NCBI GenBank assembly: GCA_944381515.1
Contig: CALWLM010000075.1
Location: forward strand, 1-49,315
Direction: 5' to 3'
Length of the DNA: 49,315 nucleotides
Source: an uncultured Lachnospiraceae bacterium
GTDB lineage: Bacteria; Bacillota; Clostridia; Lachnospirales; Lachnospiraceae
In this document: piece after piece, positions 10,122 through 19,894 of the stretch
How the letters are laid out: each line of letters opens with the position of its first letter
Position numbering within the stretch: position 1 is the stretch's first letter
The notes under the pieces: generated by a model
What the model saw: only the letters and a program-made list of their open reading frames with translations
Database searches by the model: none
Told to the model about the DNA's origin: nothing
Made by a program: the position numbers and the translations under genes

Positions 10122-10832
10122 ATGGACGATTTGAGGATACCTGCCCATGTGGCGATTATAATGGATGGAAATGGCCGCTGGGCCAAAAAGAGAAATCTCC
10201 CCCGCAAAATGGGGCATGTGGAGGGGTGTAAGGTAGTGGAGCAGACCGTAGAGGATGCGGCCCGCCTGGGAATCCAGTACCTTACGGTATACGCCTTCTC
10301 TACGGAAAACTGGAAACGCTCGAAGGATGAGATAAGCGCGCTGATGCAGCTGTTTCGTTATTATACCAAGCGTCTGTTAAAGATTGCGGCGGAAAACAAC
10401 GTGCGGGTCAGAATGATCGGGGAACGCAGCCGCTTCCCTGAGGATATTGTGAAGGGAATCAATGCGCTGGAGAGCACAACCCGCGGCAATACCCGCATGA
10501 CCTTTGTCATCGCGGTAAATTACGGGAGCCGGGACGAGATACGGCGGGGAATGTCCCGGATGATGGCGGACTGCCGGGACGGCCGGGTCAGTCCAGAGGA
10601 GGTGACGGAGGAGCTGATTTCCTCCTACCTGGATACGGCGGGAATACCGGATCCGGATCTGCTTATTCGTACCAGCGGAGAGGAGAGGCTGTCCAACTTC
10701 CTTTTGTGGCAGCTGGCTTACTCGGAGTTTTATTTTTCCGACGTTTTGTGGCCGGATTTTTCAAAAGAGGAATTGGTCAAAGCTATCGAGGTGTATAATA
10801 AGAGAGAGCGCCGGTTTGGCGATGCCAAATAA
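10122..10832 (+). CDS. uppS: Undecaprenyl diphosphate synthase
   Basis: cis-Prenyltransferase making the C55 lipid carrier precursor for peptidoglycan and other envelope polymers. IPxHVAIIMDGNGRWAKK (catalytic Asp in MDGNG) opens the protein, with FSTENWKRS, FVIAVNYGSRDEI and the RTSGEERLSNFLLWQLAYSE motif near the end. An ATG at 10107 extends the frame but has no ribosome binding site; ATG 10122 follows GGGAGGAT and matches the family start, giving 236 residues. It lies between frr and cdsA. Confidence 0.95.
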   Translation: MDDLRIPAHVAIIMDGNGRWAKKRNLPRKMGHVEGCKVVEQTVEDAARLGIQYLTVYAFSTENWKRSKDEISALMQLFRYYTKRLLKIAAENNVRVRMIGERSRFPEDIVKGINALESTTRGNTRMTFVIAVNYGSRDEIRRGMSRMMADCRDGRVSPEEVTEELISSYLDTAGIPDPDLLIRTSGEERLSNFLLWQLAYSEFYFSDVLWPDFSKEELVKAIEVYNKRERRFGDAK

Positions 10833-10868
10833 AAGGAATTTTCATAGTACGAAGAGAGGAAAATATCC

Positions 10869-11681
10869 ATGTTTTGGATTCGATTGAGAAGCAGTGTGTT
10901 GATTGTGATAGTGGCTGTGCTGGTGCTCTGGCCGGGAGGCCTGGTAACTGCGGCGGGGATTGGAGTCGTATCTCTGATCGGTATGTATGAACTGAACCGC
11001 ATTGAGGGAGTGGAACGGAAGCTGCCGGGTATTTTGTCCTATATTTGCAGCGCCGCCTATTATGTGATTTTGTATCTGGCTCCTGAGAAAGAGAGCATGC
11101 TTTTTGTGACCGGCAGCTTGACTCTGCTTTTGATTGCCTATGTGGTGACTTTTCCGCGTTACCGTTTTGAGCAGATCGCCGTGCCCTTCTTCGGGCTGTT
11201 TTATGTGTCGGTGATGCTGTCCTATGTGGTAAGGCTGCGGGACATTGGGAGTGGCCTGCTGGTCTTCCTGATCTTTATCAGCTCCTGGGGCTGCGATACC
11301 TGCGCCTACTGTGCGGGAATTCTGTTTGGCAAACATAAGATGACGCCGAAGCTAAGCCCCAAAAAAACGGTGGAAGGGGCTATTGGCGGTATGGCGGGAG
11401 CGGCTCTTCTGGGAGCCTTGTTTGGTCAGATATTTGCCGGAAGACTGGCCCCCATTTTTCATACCTGGTCGCCGGCTCTGGGCTGCGCGCTGATCTGCCT
11501 GGTGGGCTCCGTCGGTTCGCAGATTGGAGATCTGGCGGCGTCGGCTATCAAACGCAATTTTGACATCAAGGATTATGGACATCTGATACCGGGACACGGC
11601 GGGATTCTGGACCGTTTTGACAGCGTGATCTTTGTGGCGCCGGCCATTTATGCGGTACTGCTGCTGGTGCGTACGCTGTGA
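10869..11681 (+). CDS. cdsA: Phosphatidate cytidylyltransferase
   Basis: Integral membrane enzyme making CDP-diacylglycerol from phosphatidate and CTP, the branch point of phospholipid synthesis. About seven or eight hydrophobic segments; the C-terminal CDS signature is visible as SQIGDLAASAIKRNFDIKDYGHLIPGHGGILDRFDS with the metal-binding Asp residues, and the upstream FGKHKMTPKLSPKKTVEGAIGG motif is intact. The length, 270 residues, is typical. The ATG follows GAGAGGAAAATATCC. Confidence 0.95.
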   Translation: MFWIRLRSSVLIVIVAVLVLWPGGLVTAAGIGVVSLIGMYELNRIEGVERKLPGILSYICSAAYYVILYLAPEKESMLFVTGSLTLLLIAYVVTFPRYRFEQIAVPFFGLFYVSVMLSYVVRLRDIGSGLLVFLIFISSWGCDTCAYCAGILFGKHKMTPKLSPKKTVEGAIGGMAGAALLGALFGQIFAGRLAPIFHTWSPALGCALICLVGSVGSQIGDLAASAIKRNFDIKDYGHLIPGHGGILDRFDSVIFVAPAIYAVLLLVRTL

Positions 11682-11706
11682 ATATTAAGAGAGGACGAAA
11701 GAAAAG

Positions 11707-12852
11707 ATGAGAAAATCAATATCCGTACTGGGGTCCACGGGGTCAGTGGGTATGCAGACGCTGGATGTGGTCCGTGCAAATGGAGATATTCAGGTGGTGA
11801 GTCTGGCTGCCGGACGAAATGTGGAGCGTATGACAGCTCAGGTCAGAGAGTTCAAACCGCGGCTGGCCTGTATGTGGGATGTGGACGCGGCTAATGAGCT
11901 GAAGGCCCGTGTGGCTGATATGGACACCCGCGTAGTCTGCGGGATGGACGGCCTGATTGAGGCCGCCACGCAGGAGAGCGCAGATACGGTGGTAACGGCT
12001 GTGGTGGGAATGATTGGCCTGCGCCCGACTTTTGCGGCTATTGATGCGGGCAAGGATATTGCCCTGGCCAATAAGGAGACCATCGTAACGGCCGGACCGC
12101 TGATTATGGCCCGGGCCAAAGAAAAGGGAGTGCGCATTCTGCCGGTGGACAGCGAGCACAGCGCCATTTTCCAGTGTTTAAACGGAGAAGACGGCAAGCA
12201 GATCAGCCGGATTCTGTTAACGGCCTCCGGCGGTCCTTTCCGCGGAATGACGCGCGCGCAGATGGAAAACATCACCGTGGCGCAGGCTCTGCGTCATCCC
12301 AACTGGGCGATGGGTCATAAGATTACCATCGATTCTTCCACCATGGTCAACAAGGGCCTGGAAGCTATCGAGGCGAAGTGGCTGTTTGGGGTGGAAATGG
12401 ATCAGGTCGAGGTGGTGGTCCAGCCGGAGAGTATTATTCATTCCATGGTGGAGTTTTCCGACGGCTCCATCATAGCTCAGCTGGGCGTGACGGATATGCG
12501 TCTTCCGATTCACTATGCCCTGAGCTATCCGGAGCGAGTGCCTTTTGACTGCGGCAGACTGGATTTCAAGAAATTGGGTACCCTGCATTTTGAGGCGCCG
12601 GACCCGGAAAACTTCCGTGGACTGAAGCTGGCCTATGAGGCTGGCCGGACCGGCGGAACCATGACCACGGTCTTTAACGCGGCCAATGAGTGGGCTGTGG
12701 GCCGTTTCCTCAAGGGAGGGCTGCGCTATCTGGAGATTGTGGATGTGATCGAGGACGCCATGCAAGCTCATCAGGTGAAGGAGAAGCCTTCCCTGGAGAC
12801 GATCCTGGAGACAGAGAAAGAAACATACGCATACATTGAAAGCAGGTGGTAA
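11707..12852 (+). CDS. dxr: 1-deoxy-D-xylulose-5-phosphate reductoisomerase
   Basis: Second step of the MEP isoprenoid pathway, converting DXP to MEP with NADPH. GSTGSVGMQTLDV (residues 9-21) is the nucleotide loop; ALANKETIV, the metal-binding VDSEHSAIFQCL and the GPFR/HPNWAMGHKITIDSSTMVNKGLE regions are conserved. 381 residues is full length. Its stop codon is 3 nt before the rseP start, so the two are probably translationally coupled. IspG, a later MEP enzyme, is encoded two genes downstream. Confidence 0.97.
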   Translation: MRKSISVLGSTGSVGMQTLDVVRANGDIQVVSLAAGRNVERMTAQVREFKPRLACMWDVDAANELKARVADMDTRVVCGMDGLIEAATQESADTVVTAVVGMIGLRPTFAAIDAGKDIALANKETIVTAGPLIMARAKEKGVRILPVDSEHSAIFQCLNGEDGKQISRILLTASGGPFRGMTRAQMENITVAQALRHPNWAMGHKITIDSSTMVNKGLEAIEAKWLFGVEMDQVEVVVQPESIIHSMVEFSDGSIIAQLGVTDMRLPIHYALSYPERVPFDCGRLDFKKLGTLHFEAPDPENFRGLKLAYEAGRTGGTMTTVFNAANEWAVGRFLKGGLRYLEIVDVIEDAMQAHQVKEKPSLETILETEKETYAYIESRW

Positions 12853-12855
12853 TTT

Positions 12856-13890
12856 TTGAGCATTATACTGGCGCTTTTGGTCTTCAGCTTTTTGATTTTC
12901 TCTCATGAGCTGGGCCATTTTCTGCTGGCAAAGAAAAATGGGATCGGCGTTACGGAATTTGCCATCGGCATGGGGCCGACCCTTCTGCATTTTGACCGCA
13001 AGGAGACCCGGTATTCTCTTAAACTGGTTCCCTTTGGAGGCTTCTGCCAGATGGTGGGAGAGCTGGAGGACGACAGCGCGGATATGCCGGAGAATTCCTT
13101 CAACAGCAAAGGACCCTGGGCCAGGCTGTCGGTGATTCTGGCCGGTCCGATCTTTAACTTTATTTTTGCCTGGCTTCTGGCTATGATTGTCATTGGCAGC
13201 GTGGGAATCGACCGGCCCGATATCTCCGGCGTGGTGGATGGACTGCCCTGCGCCGAAGCCGGACTGGAGGCGGGAGATACTCTGGTGCAGGTAAACGACA
13301 AGAAGATTACGGTATGGAGAGATCTGCAGCTGTACCTGGCTCTTCACGAAGGAGAGGCGGTGGAACTGACCTATGAGCGGAATGGGGAAGAGAGGACGGT
13401 TTCCATCACCCCTGCCTATGTGGAAGGGAGCGGCTACATGATCGGGGTGCAGTCCTCGGGCCGTACCTCTACCGGGATCTGGGATACCATCCGCTATAGT
13501 CTTTACGAGGTAAAATACTGGATATCCTACACGCTTACGTCGCTGAAAATGCTGGTTACCGGCCAGGTGGGAGCAAACGATGTATCCGGCGCGGTGGGAA
13601 TCGTAGATCAGCTGGATACAATTGTAGATGAGACTGCCCAGTACGGGGCCTACCCGGTATTTCTGGAGCTGGCCAATTTCTGTATTCTTCTGAGCGCCAA
13701 CCTGGGCGTCATCAACCTGCTGCCCATACCGGCCATGGATGGAGGCCGCGCCCTTTTCATAATCCTGGAAATTATCCGCGGCAAGCCGGTAGACCGGGAG
13801 AAGGAAGGCTGGGTGCATACCATAGGCCTGGTGTGCCTGATGATATTAATGGTATTTTTGCTGTTTAACGACGTCAGAAAAATCATGTGA
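12856..13890 (+). CDS. rseP: Site-2 membrane metalloprotease RseP
   Basis: Intramembrane zinc protease that cleaves membrane-bound anti-sigma factors and signal-peptide remnants. The HELGHF active site is at residues 17-22 in the first membrane segment, the third ligand region is NLLPIPAMDGGRA near the C-terminus, and a PDZ domain lies between (around residues 115-195). Translation starts at TTG 12856 after AGGTGGTAATTT, only 3 nt past the dxr stop. The 344-residue length is usual for Firmicutes. Confidence 0.94.
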   Translation: MSIILALLVFSFLIFSHELGHFLLAKKNGIGVTEFAIGMGPTLLHFDRKETRYSLKLVPFGGFCQMVGELEDDSADMPENSFNSKGPWARLSVILAGPIFNFIFAWLLAMIVIGSVGIDRPDISGVVDGLPCAEAGLEAGDTLVQVNDKKITVWRDLQLYLALHEGEAVELTYERNGEERTVSITPAYVEGSGYMIGVQSSGRTSTGIWDTIRYSLYEVKYWISYTLTSLKMLVTGQVGANDVSGAVGIVDQLDTIVDETAQYGAYPVFLELANFCILLSANLGVINLLPIPAMDGGRALFIILEIIRGKPVDREKEGWVHTIGLVCLMILMVFLLFNDVRKIM

Positions 13891-13945
13891 CGATGCCGGA
13901 ATCAAACAAGATGCAGGCATCGAAGGGCAGATGCCAGAGTCAGAA

Positions 13946-13982
13946 GGTCATGCGTTTCATGTCTGTATGAAAACGTATGGCC
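13946..13982 (+). other. Imperfect hairpin between rseP and ispG
   Basis: GGTCATGCGTTTCAT (13946-13960) pairs with ATGAAAACGTATGGCC (13967-13982) through wobble pairs and one bulge. TTTGATTCC follows, a poor T-tract. It could be a weak terminator of the upstream run. Confidence 0.35.
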
Positions 13983-14027
13983 TTTGATTCCTAATAAGAA
14001 CTTTTACATTAGAACGGGGAGAGAAAA

Positions 14028-15098
14028 ATGTACAGAGAGCATACGAGAAGGGTAATGATTGGCAGCGTGCCGGTGGGAGGGGGAGCTCCCATTGCGATTC
14101 AGTCTATGACCAATACAAAAACGGAGGATGTGGAGGCTACGGTGGAGCAGATCGAAAGACTCACCGAAGCAGGCTGCCAGATTGTGCGCTGCGCCGTGCC
14201 CACCCATGAGGCTGCCCAGGCTCTGGGGCAGATCCGCAGCCGGATCTCCATTCCACTGGTGGCGGACATCCATTTTGACTGGCGGCTGGCCGTAGAGTCC
14301 ATCGAAAACGGAGCCGACAAGATTCGGATCAATCCCGGCAATATCGGCGGGCCGGAGCGGATCGAGGCTGTGGTAAAGAAGGCCTTGGAATACCATATTC
14401 CCATTCGAGTTGGCGTAAACAGCGGCTCTCTGGAAAAGCCTCTGTTGGAGAAATACGGTGGAGTCACCGCCGAGGGTCTGGTGGAGAGCGCCCTGGAAAA
14501 GGTGCGGATGGTGGAGCAGTTTGGCCTTAAGGATATTGTGGTCAGCATCAAGTCATCCGACGTGATGATGTGTATCAAGGCGCACGAATTGATGGCAAAG
14601 TCTTGTGACTGCCCGCTGCATGTGGGGATCACCGAAGCGGGAACGGTCTTTTCCGGCACCATTAAGTCCAGCGTCGGCCTGGGAGTGATTCTGTATCAGG
14701 GAATCGGCGATACGATCCGGGTGTCCCTGACCGGCGATCCGGTGGAAGAGGTGCGGGTGGCCAAGAGAATTCTGGCCTCGCTGGGGCTGCTGCCCCAAAA
14801 GGGCATTGAGGTGGTGTCCTGTCCTACCTGCGGGCGGACGCAGATTGATCTGATTGGCCTGGCCGGTCAGGTGGAAAAGCTGGTGGAGGGCTATGACCTG
14901 CCCATCAAGGTGGCGGTTATGGGCTGCGCCGTCAATGGACCCGGAGAGGCCAGAGAGGCGGATCTGGGTATAGCGGGAGGCCGCGGAGAGGGACTTCTCT
15001 TTAAGAAAGGGGAGGTTCTGAAAAAGGCTCCGGAGTCGGAGCTTTTGGGTCTTCTGAAGGAAGAGCTGGACCGGATGGCAGGCGAGAGGCCGGAATAG
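14028..15098 (+). CDS. ispG: (E)-4-hydroxy-3-methylbut-2-enyl-diphosphate synthase
   Basis: Iron-sulfur enzyme of the MEP pathway, reductively converting MEcPP to HMBPP. The TIM-barrel N-terminus starts with RRVMIGSVPVGGG and PIAIQSMTNT; the C-terminal cluster ligands are Cys265 and Cys268 (SCPTCGR) and Cys300 (MGCAVNGPGEARE), with Glu307 as the fourth ligand of the family. 356 residues match the short bacterial form without the insert. It is separated from rseP by 137 bp and followed closely by polC. Confidence 0.97.
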   Translation: MYREHTRRVMIGSVPVGGGAPIAIQSMTNTKTEDVEATVEQIERLTEAGCQIVRCAVPTHEAAQALGQIRSRISIPLVADIHFDWRLAVESIENGADKIRINPGNIGGPERIEAVVKKALEYHIPIRVGVNSGSLEKPLLEKYGGVTAEGLVESALEKVRMVEQFGLKDIVVSIKSSDVMMCIKAHELMAKSCDCPLHVGITEAGTVFSGTIKSSVGLGVILYQGIGDTIRVSLTGDPVEEVRVAKRILASLGLLPQKGIEVVSCPTCGRTQIDLIGLAGQVEKLVEGYDLPIKVAVMGCAVNGPGEAREADLGIAGGRGEGLLFKKGEVLKKAPESELLGLLKEELDRMAGERPE

Positions 15099-15143
15099 CC
15101 GGCCGGCAGACCAGAGAGCGGATGACAGACGAGAGGTGATAAG

Positions 15144-18100
15144 GTGGGAAAGGCTTTTTTTGAGGCGATTCCGGGTCTGGAGGTAAGCGAGGAACTGAAA
15201 AGTCTCCTGGAGCTTGCCACGGTAGACAAAGTGAAGGTATCGAAGGACCGAAAGGAAATCCGACTCTATCTGATCAGTCCCCGGCTGATTCAGAAGAAGA
15301 ACATTTATAATCTGGAGGGACAGATTTGCCGGCAGCTGTTCCCGGATTATGGGATGACGGTGAAAATCATAGAAAAATTTGAACTGTCGGCCCAATATAC
15401 GCCCCAGAAGCTGTGGGAGCTTTACTATGACAGCATTGTCCTGGAGCTGCGCAATTACAGTCTGGTGGTCAGCAATATTCTGAAGGGAGCCCATGGGGAG
15501 TTTAAAGAGGAAGGTATTCTGACCCTGGAGACGGAGGACAATATTGTAACGCGGGAGAAGGAAGGCGAGCTGAAGGCAATTCTGGAGAAGATATTCAATG
15601 AACGCTGCGGCTTTGGGGTGGAGGTGCGCCTGCTCCACAGCAGCCGGACCGACTCGGAGGAAAATGCAGCGGCGGCCTACGCGCAGCAGATGATCGATGA
15701 GATGGCGCGGGAGATTGTCAGCCATTCTTCCCTGGCCAAGGGGAAAAAGGAGCAGGAACAGCCGTCAGAAGGGGCGCCAAAGGCGAAAAAATCTGCGCCG
15801 GCGCCGAAGGAGGGCGCGCCGAAAAAAAGCGGTTCCCCGCAGGGGAATGTCCCTGGGGAGAAGTCTTCCAAGTCTTCCGGCTTTCGTTCCGGCAAAGGCT
15901 CTTTTGGCGAGCGGGGAGGAGAACGAAAGGAATTTTTCCGCCGCAAGCCCAGTAATCCTGATCTATTGTGGGGGCGGGATTTTGACGATGAGCCGACGCC
16001 TTTGAATACGGTATTGGGAGAGATGGGCGAGATTGTGATAAACGGCAGAGTCATTGCCCTGGACCGCAGGGAGCTAAAGAGCGGCAATTACATGCTGATC
16101 TTTGACGTGACGGACTTTACCGACACCATCACAGTCAAGATGTTTGTCCGCGCCGAGTATATAGGAGAGCTGGACGAGGTGGTAAAGAAAGGCACCTTTC
16201 TCAAGGTCAAGGGCGTTACCACCATCGATCGTTTCGACGGGGAGCTGACCCTGTCCTCCATAAGCGGCATCCGAAAGGGGGAGGAGACGGAAGACCCCCG
16301 CCACGATCTGGCTCAGGTAAAGAGGGTGGAGCTCCACTGCCACACCAAGATGAGCGATATGGACGGAGTGAGCGATGTGAAGGATATTATCGCTCAGGCG
16401 AAAAAATTCGGCCATAAGGCTTTGGCCATCACGGACCATGGCTGTGTCCAGGCCTTCCCCGATGCCAATCATTCGGTGGATAAGGGTGAAGATTTCAAGA
16501 TCATCTATGGGGTGGAGGGCTATCTGATCGACGATTTGCAGGAGATTGTGACCCGCTGCGGCTCCCAGACCCTGGACCAGGAGTTTGTGGTCTTTGATAT
16601 CGAGACCACGGGCCTCAGCGCTCTCAAAAACAAGATTATTGAGATCGGAGCTGTGAAGGTGCGGGATGGAGAAATTGTGGATTATTTTTCCACCTTTGTC
16701 AATCCCGGCGTGCCGATTCCTTTTGAGATAGAGAAACTGACCAGCATAAACGACGCCATGGTTATGGACAGCCCCGCCATCGAAGAGGCCCTGCCTCAGT
16801 TTCTGGCCTTTGCCGGGGATGCAGTGATGGTGGCCCACAACGCCTCTTTTGATATGGGCTTTATGGAGCACAATGCCAGACTCATGGGACTTTCCTTCCA
16901 GAATACTTACGTGGATACCGTGGGACTGGCGCGGGTTTTGCTGCCGCAGCTGTCCCGCTTTAAGCTGGACACGGTGGCCAGAGCCATGAATATTTCCCTG
17001 GAGCATCATCACCGGGCGGTGGACGATGCCGGCACCACGGCGGAGATCTTTGTAAAATTCATCGCAAGGCTTAAATCGATGGACATAGAGACGCTGGAGC
17101 AGGTCAATGGTCTGAGCCGTATGAACGACGATGCCCTGAAAAAGCTGCGCAGCTATCATATTATCCTGCTGGCAAAGAACGATACGGGACGAATCAACCT
17201 GTACCGGCTGGTATCCTGGTCCCATTTGAAGTATTTTTCCCGTAATCAGCCGCGCATCCCCAAGAGCCTGCTGGCCAAATACCGGGAGGGACTGATCATC
17301 GGTTCGGCCTGCGAGGCGGGCGAGCTTTTCCGGGCCGTGGTGGACGGAGCCTCTGACGAGGAACTGGCCCGGATTGTGCGCTTTTATGATTATCTGGAAA
17401 TCCAGCCTCTGGGCAACAATGAATTTATGATTCGCGATCCCAAAGCGGCCGCTTCCTCCATGGAGGATCTGATGGAGTACAATCGAAAGATCGTTTCTCT
17501 GGGGGAACAGTTTAAAAAGCCGGTGGTGGCTACGGGGGACGTCCATTTTCTGAATCCGGAGGATGGCATTTACCGGCAGATCATCATGGCCGGCAAGGGC
17601 TTTAAGGATACCGACTCCCAGGCTCCTCTCTATTATCGGACGACGGAGGAGATGCTCAAGGAGTTTGCTTATCTGGGAGAGGAGAAGGCCTACGAGGTGG
17701 TGGTGGCAAACACCAATCGCATCGCCGATATGTGCGAGCGGATTTCGCCGGTGCGGCCGGACAAGTGTCCGCCGGTGATTCCGGACTCAGACAAGACCCT
17801 GCGGGAAATCTGCTACAACCGCGCCCACGAGATTTATGGAGAAGAGCTGCCCTCCATCGTGGCGGAACGCCTGGAAAGAGAGCTTCATTCCATCATTTCC
17901 AACGGCTTTGCCGTGATGTATATCATTGCGCAGAAGCTGGTGTGGAAGTCCAATGAGGACGGCTATCTGGTGGGTTCCAGAGGCTCCGTCGGCTCATCCT
18001 TTGTGGCGACTATGGCGGGAATCACAGAGGTAAATCCTCTGAGCCCCCACTATTATTGCCCGAAGTGCCATTACAGCGATTTTGACTCGGAGGAGGTAAA

Positions 18101-19667
18101 GGCTTTTGCCGGTATGGCCGGCTGCGATATGCCGGACAAGATCTGTCCGGTCTGCGGCAGCCCGTTAAAGAAGGACGGCTTTGACATCCCCTTTGAGACG
18201 TTCCTGGGCTTTAAGGGAAACAAGGAGCCGGATATCGACTTAAACTTCTCTGGGGAATATCAGCCCAAGGCGCACCGTTATACCGAGGTTATCTTTGGAG
18301 CGGGACAGACCTTCCGGGCCGGCACCATCGGCACTCTGGCGGACAAGACGGCCTATGGCTTTGTGAAGAACTACTATGAGGAGAGGGGTCAGCGAAAGAG
18401 AAAATGTGAGATCAACCGGATTACCCAGGGCTGCGTCGGCGTGCGGCGCACCACCGGCCAGCATCCCGGCGGCATCATCGTGCTGCCCCACGGCGAAGAG
18501 ATCTACTCTTTTACCCCGGTGCAGCATCCGGCCAATGATATGACCACGGATATCGTGACCACCCATTTTGACTATCATTCCATTGACCACAATCTGTTAA
18601 AGCTCGATATACTGGGACACGATGATCCGACGATGATTCGTATGCTGGAAAATCTGGTTCCGGGGGTGAGCGCCAGGGAGATTCCTCTGGACAGTCCGGA
18701 GGTCATGAGCCTGTTTATGAATACGGAGGCTCTGGGAATCACGCCGGAGGATATCAGCGGCTGTCAGCTGGGAGCTCTGGGCATTCCGGAGTTTGGCACG
18801 GATTTTGCCATACAGATGCTGATTGACGCCCAGCCCAGATATTTCTCCGATCTGGTGCGTATCGCCGGACTGGCCCACGGTACCGACGTATGGCTGGGAA
18901 ATGCCCAGACTCTGATTAAAGAAGGAACAGCCACGATTCGGACGGCCATCTGTACCCGTGACGACATTATGATCTATTTGATTCAGAAGGGAATGGAGCC
19001 CAGCCTGGCCTTTGATATCATGGAGAAGGTGCGAAAAGGAAAAGGCCTGAAGCCGGAGTGGGAGGAGGCCATGCGGCAGCATGATGTGCCTCAGTGGTAT
19101 ATTGATTCCTGCAACAAGATCAAATATATGTTCCCCAAGGCTCACGCGGCGGCCTATGTGATGATGGCCTGGCGTATTGCCTGGTATAAGATCCATTATC
19201 CGCTGGCCTACTATGCGGCCTTTTTCAGCATCCGTGCATCCGGCTTTTCCTACGAGCTGATGTGTCTGGGGCAGGATAAGCTGAAATATCATCTGGCGGA
19301 TTACCGGGCGCGGATGGACTCCCTGTCCCAGAAAGAGCAGGCCACTCTCAGGGACATGCGCATTGTTGAAGAAATGTATGCCAGAGGATTTGAGTTTATG
19401 CCCATCGATCTGTATCGGGCAAAGGCCAGAGACTTTCAGATTATCGACGGCAAGATTATGCCGGCGTTAAACAGCATAGAAGGATTGGGCGACAAGGCGG
19501 CTGAGGCTATTGTGGAAGCGGCGAAGGACGGGGCGTTTTTGTCCCTGGAGGATTTCTATCAGCGAACCAAGGTCAGCCGTACTATTATAGATCTGATGGG
19601 GCAGATGGGGATGTTCGGAGATCTTCCAAAGAGCAATCAGATGTCGCTTTTTGATCTGCTGGCGTGA
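15144..19667 (+). CDS. polC: DNA polymerase III PolC-type alpha subunit
   Basis: Replicative polymerase with built-in proofreading, found in low-GC Gram-positives. Order: N-terminal domain; low-complexity Lys/Pro/Ser-rich linker about 197-275; OB fold about 295-370; PHP domain with His398/His400 (HCHTKMSD); inserted DEDD exonuclease with DIETTGL at 485-491; zinc-binding cysteines Cys972, 975, 1001 and 1004; and the polymerase Asp residues in PDIDLNFSGEY (1030-1032). 1507 residues. Start is GTG 15144 after GAGAGGTGAT. No terminator is visible after the stop, so some read-through into the rnf leader is possible. Confidence 0.98.
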   Translation: MGKAFFEAIPGLEVSEELKSLLELATVDKVKVSKDRKEIRLYLISPRLIQKKNIYNLEGQICRQLFPDYGMTVKIIEKFELSAQYTPQKLWELYYDSIVLELRNYSLVVSNILKGAHGEFKEEGILTLETEDNIVTREKEGELKAILEKIFNERCGFGVEVRLLHSSRTDSEENAAAAYAQQMIDEMAREIVSHSSLAKGKKEQEQPSEGAPKAKKSAPAPKEGAPKKSGSPQGNVPGEKSSKSSGFRSGKGSFGERGGERKEFFRRKPSNPDLLWGRDFDDEPTPLNTVLGEMGEIVINGRVIALDRRELKSGNYMLIFDVTDFTDTITVKMFVRAEYIGELDEVVKKGTFLKVKGVTTIDRFDGELTLSSISGIRKGEETEDPRHDLAQVKRVELHCHTKMSDMDGVSDVKDIIAQAKKFGHKALAITDHGCVQAFPDANHSVDKGEDFKIIYGVEGYLIDDLQEIVTRCGSQTLDQEFVVFDIETTGLSALKNKIIEIGAVKVRDGEIVDYFSTFVNPGVPIPFEIEKLTSINDAMVMDSPAIEEALPQFLAFAGDAVMVAHNASFDMGFMEHNARLMGLSFQNTYVDTVGLARVLLPQLSRFKLDTVARAMNISLEHHHRAVDDAGTTAEIFVKFIARLKSMDIETLEQVNGLSRMNDDALKKLRSYHIILLAKNDTGRINLYRLVSWSHLKYFSRNQPRIPKSLLAKYREGLIIGSACEAGELFRAVVDGASDEELARIVRFYDYLEIQPLGNNEFMIRDPKAAASSMEDLMEYNRKIVSLGEQFKKPVVATGDVHFLNPEDGIYRQIIMAGKGFKDTDSQAPLYYRTTEEMLKEFAYLGEEKAYEVVVANTNRIADMCERISPVRPDKCPPVIPDSDKTLREICYNRAHEIYGEELPSIVAERLERELHSIISNGFAVMYIIAQKLVWKSNEDGYLVGSRGSVGSSFVATMAGITEVNPLSPHYYCPKCHYSDFDSEEVKAFAGMAGCDMPDKICPVCGSPLKKDGFDIPFETFLGFKGNKEPDIDLNFSGEYQPKAHRYTEVIFGAGQTFRAGTIGTLADKTAYGFVKNYYEERGQRKRKCEINRITQGCVGVRRTTGQHPGGIIVLPHGEEIYSFTPVQHPANDMTTDIVTTHFDYHSIDHNLLKLDILGHDDPTMIRMLENLVPGVSAREIPLDSPEVMSLFMNTEALGITPEDISGCQLGALGIPEFGTDFAIQMLIDAQPRYFSDLVRIAGLAHGTDVWLGNAQTLIKEGTATIRTAICTRDDIMIYLIQKGMEPSLAFDIMEKVRKGKGLKPEWEEAMRQHDVPQWYIDSCNKIKYMFPKAHAAAYVMMAWRIAWYKIHYPLAYYAAFFSIRASGFSYELMCLGQDKLKYHLADYRARMDSLSQKEQATLRDMRIVEEMYARGFEFMPIDLYRAKARDFQIIDGKIMPALNSIEGLGDKAAEAIVEAAKDGAFLSLEDFYQRTKVSRTIIDLMGQMGMFGDLPKSNQMSLFDLLA

Positions 19668-19688
19668 TTGTTATTTATAAAACGAAAC

Positions 19689-19716
19689 TTGTTTTTTTTA
19701 TGATTCCCGGTATACT
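19689..19716 (+). promoter_or_regulatory. Promoter of rnf locus 1
   Basis: TTGTTT (19689-19694), a 16-nt spacer and TATACT (19711-19716), in the short gap after polC. The palindrome ACTCTAGAGT (19714-19723) overlaps the -10 and the predicted start site and could be an operator. Confidence 0.6.
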
Positions 19717-19722
19717 CTAGAG

Positions 19723-19894
19723 TAGGAGATACTGTGGCGTTTACCACAGCTTTCAAGAGAGAGGAGTCCACGAAAGTGGGCCCTTCTCTGCTGCTGTAGG
19801 ACCCTTCGGAGCCGAGGCTTTGCAGGAGGATGTACCGAAAGAGGAAAGCGGGCAGACAGCCGCAGGAATGAAAAGGAAGAAAGAGGTGCAAAAA
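19723..19894 (+). ncRNA. Structured 5' leader of rnf locus 1
   Basis: About 170 nt of leader before rnfD1. Hairpin 1 is CTGTGG-cgttta-CCACAG (19732-19749). Hairpin 2 has 14-nt arms (19758-19771 with 19776-19789) closed by a GAAA tetraloop, pairing at 13 of 14 positions including G-U wobbles. A third element, around 19793-19834, has CTGC/GCAG closing a TTCG-containing loop. There is no T-run. It does not show the conserved boxes of the FMN, TPP, lysine or SAM-I riboswitches. Whether it is a riboswitch, protein-binding leader or stability element is unknown. Confidence 0.5.

Noticed and set aside
12217..13818. A 533-codon minus-strand open frame across dxr and rseP
   Set aside because: Antisense to two conserved genes, with no recognisable motif.
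16074..17546. A 490-codon minus-strand open frame inside polC
   Set aside because: Lies opposite the OB, PHP and exonuclease domains of polC; no motifs and no RBS.
19723..19894. FMN (RFN) riboswitch upstream of the rnf genes
   Set aside because: The FMN riboswitch conserved boxes are not present; only generic hairpins are visible.
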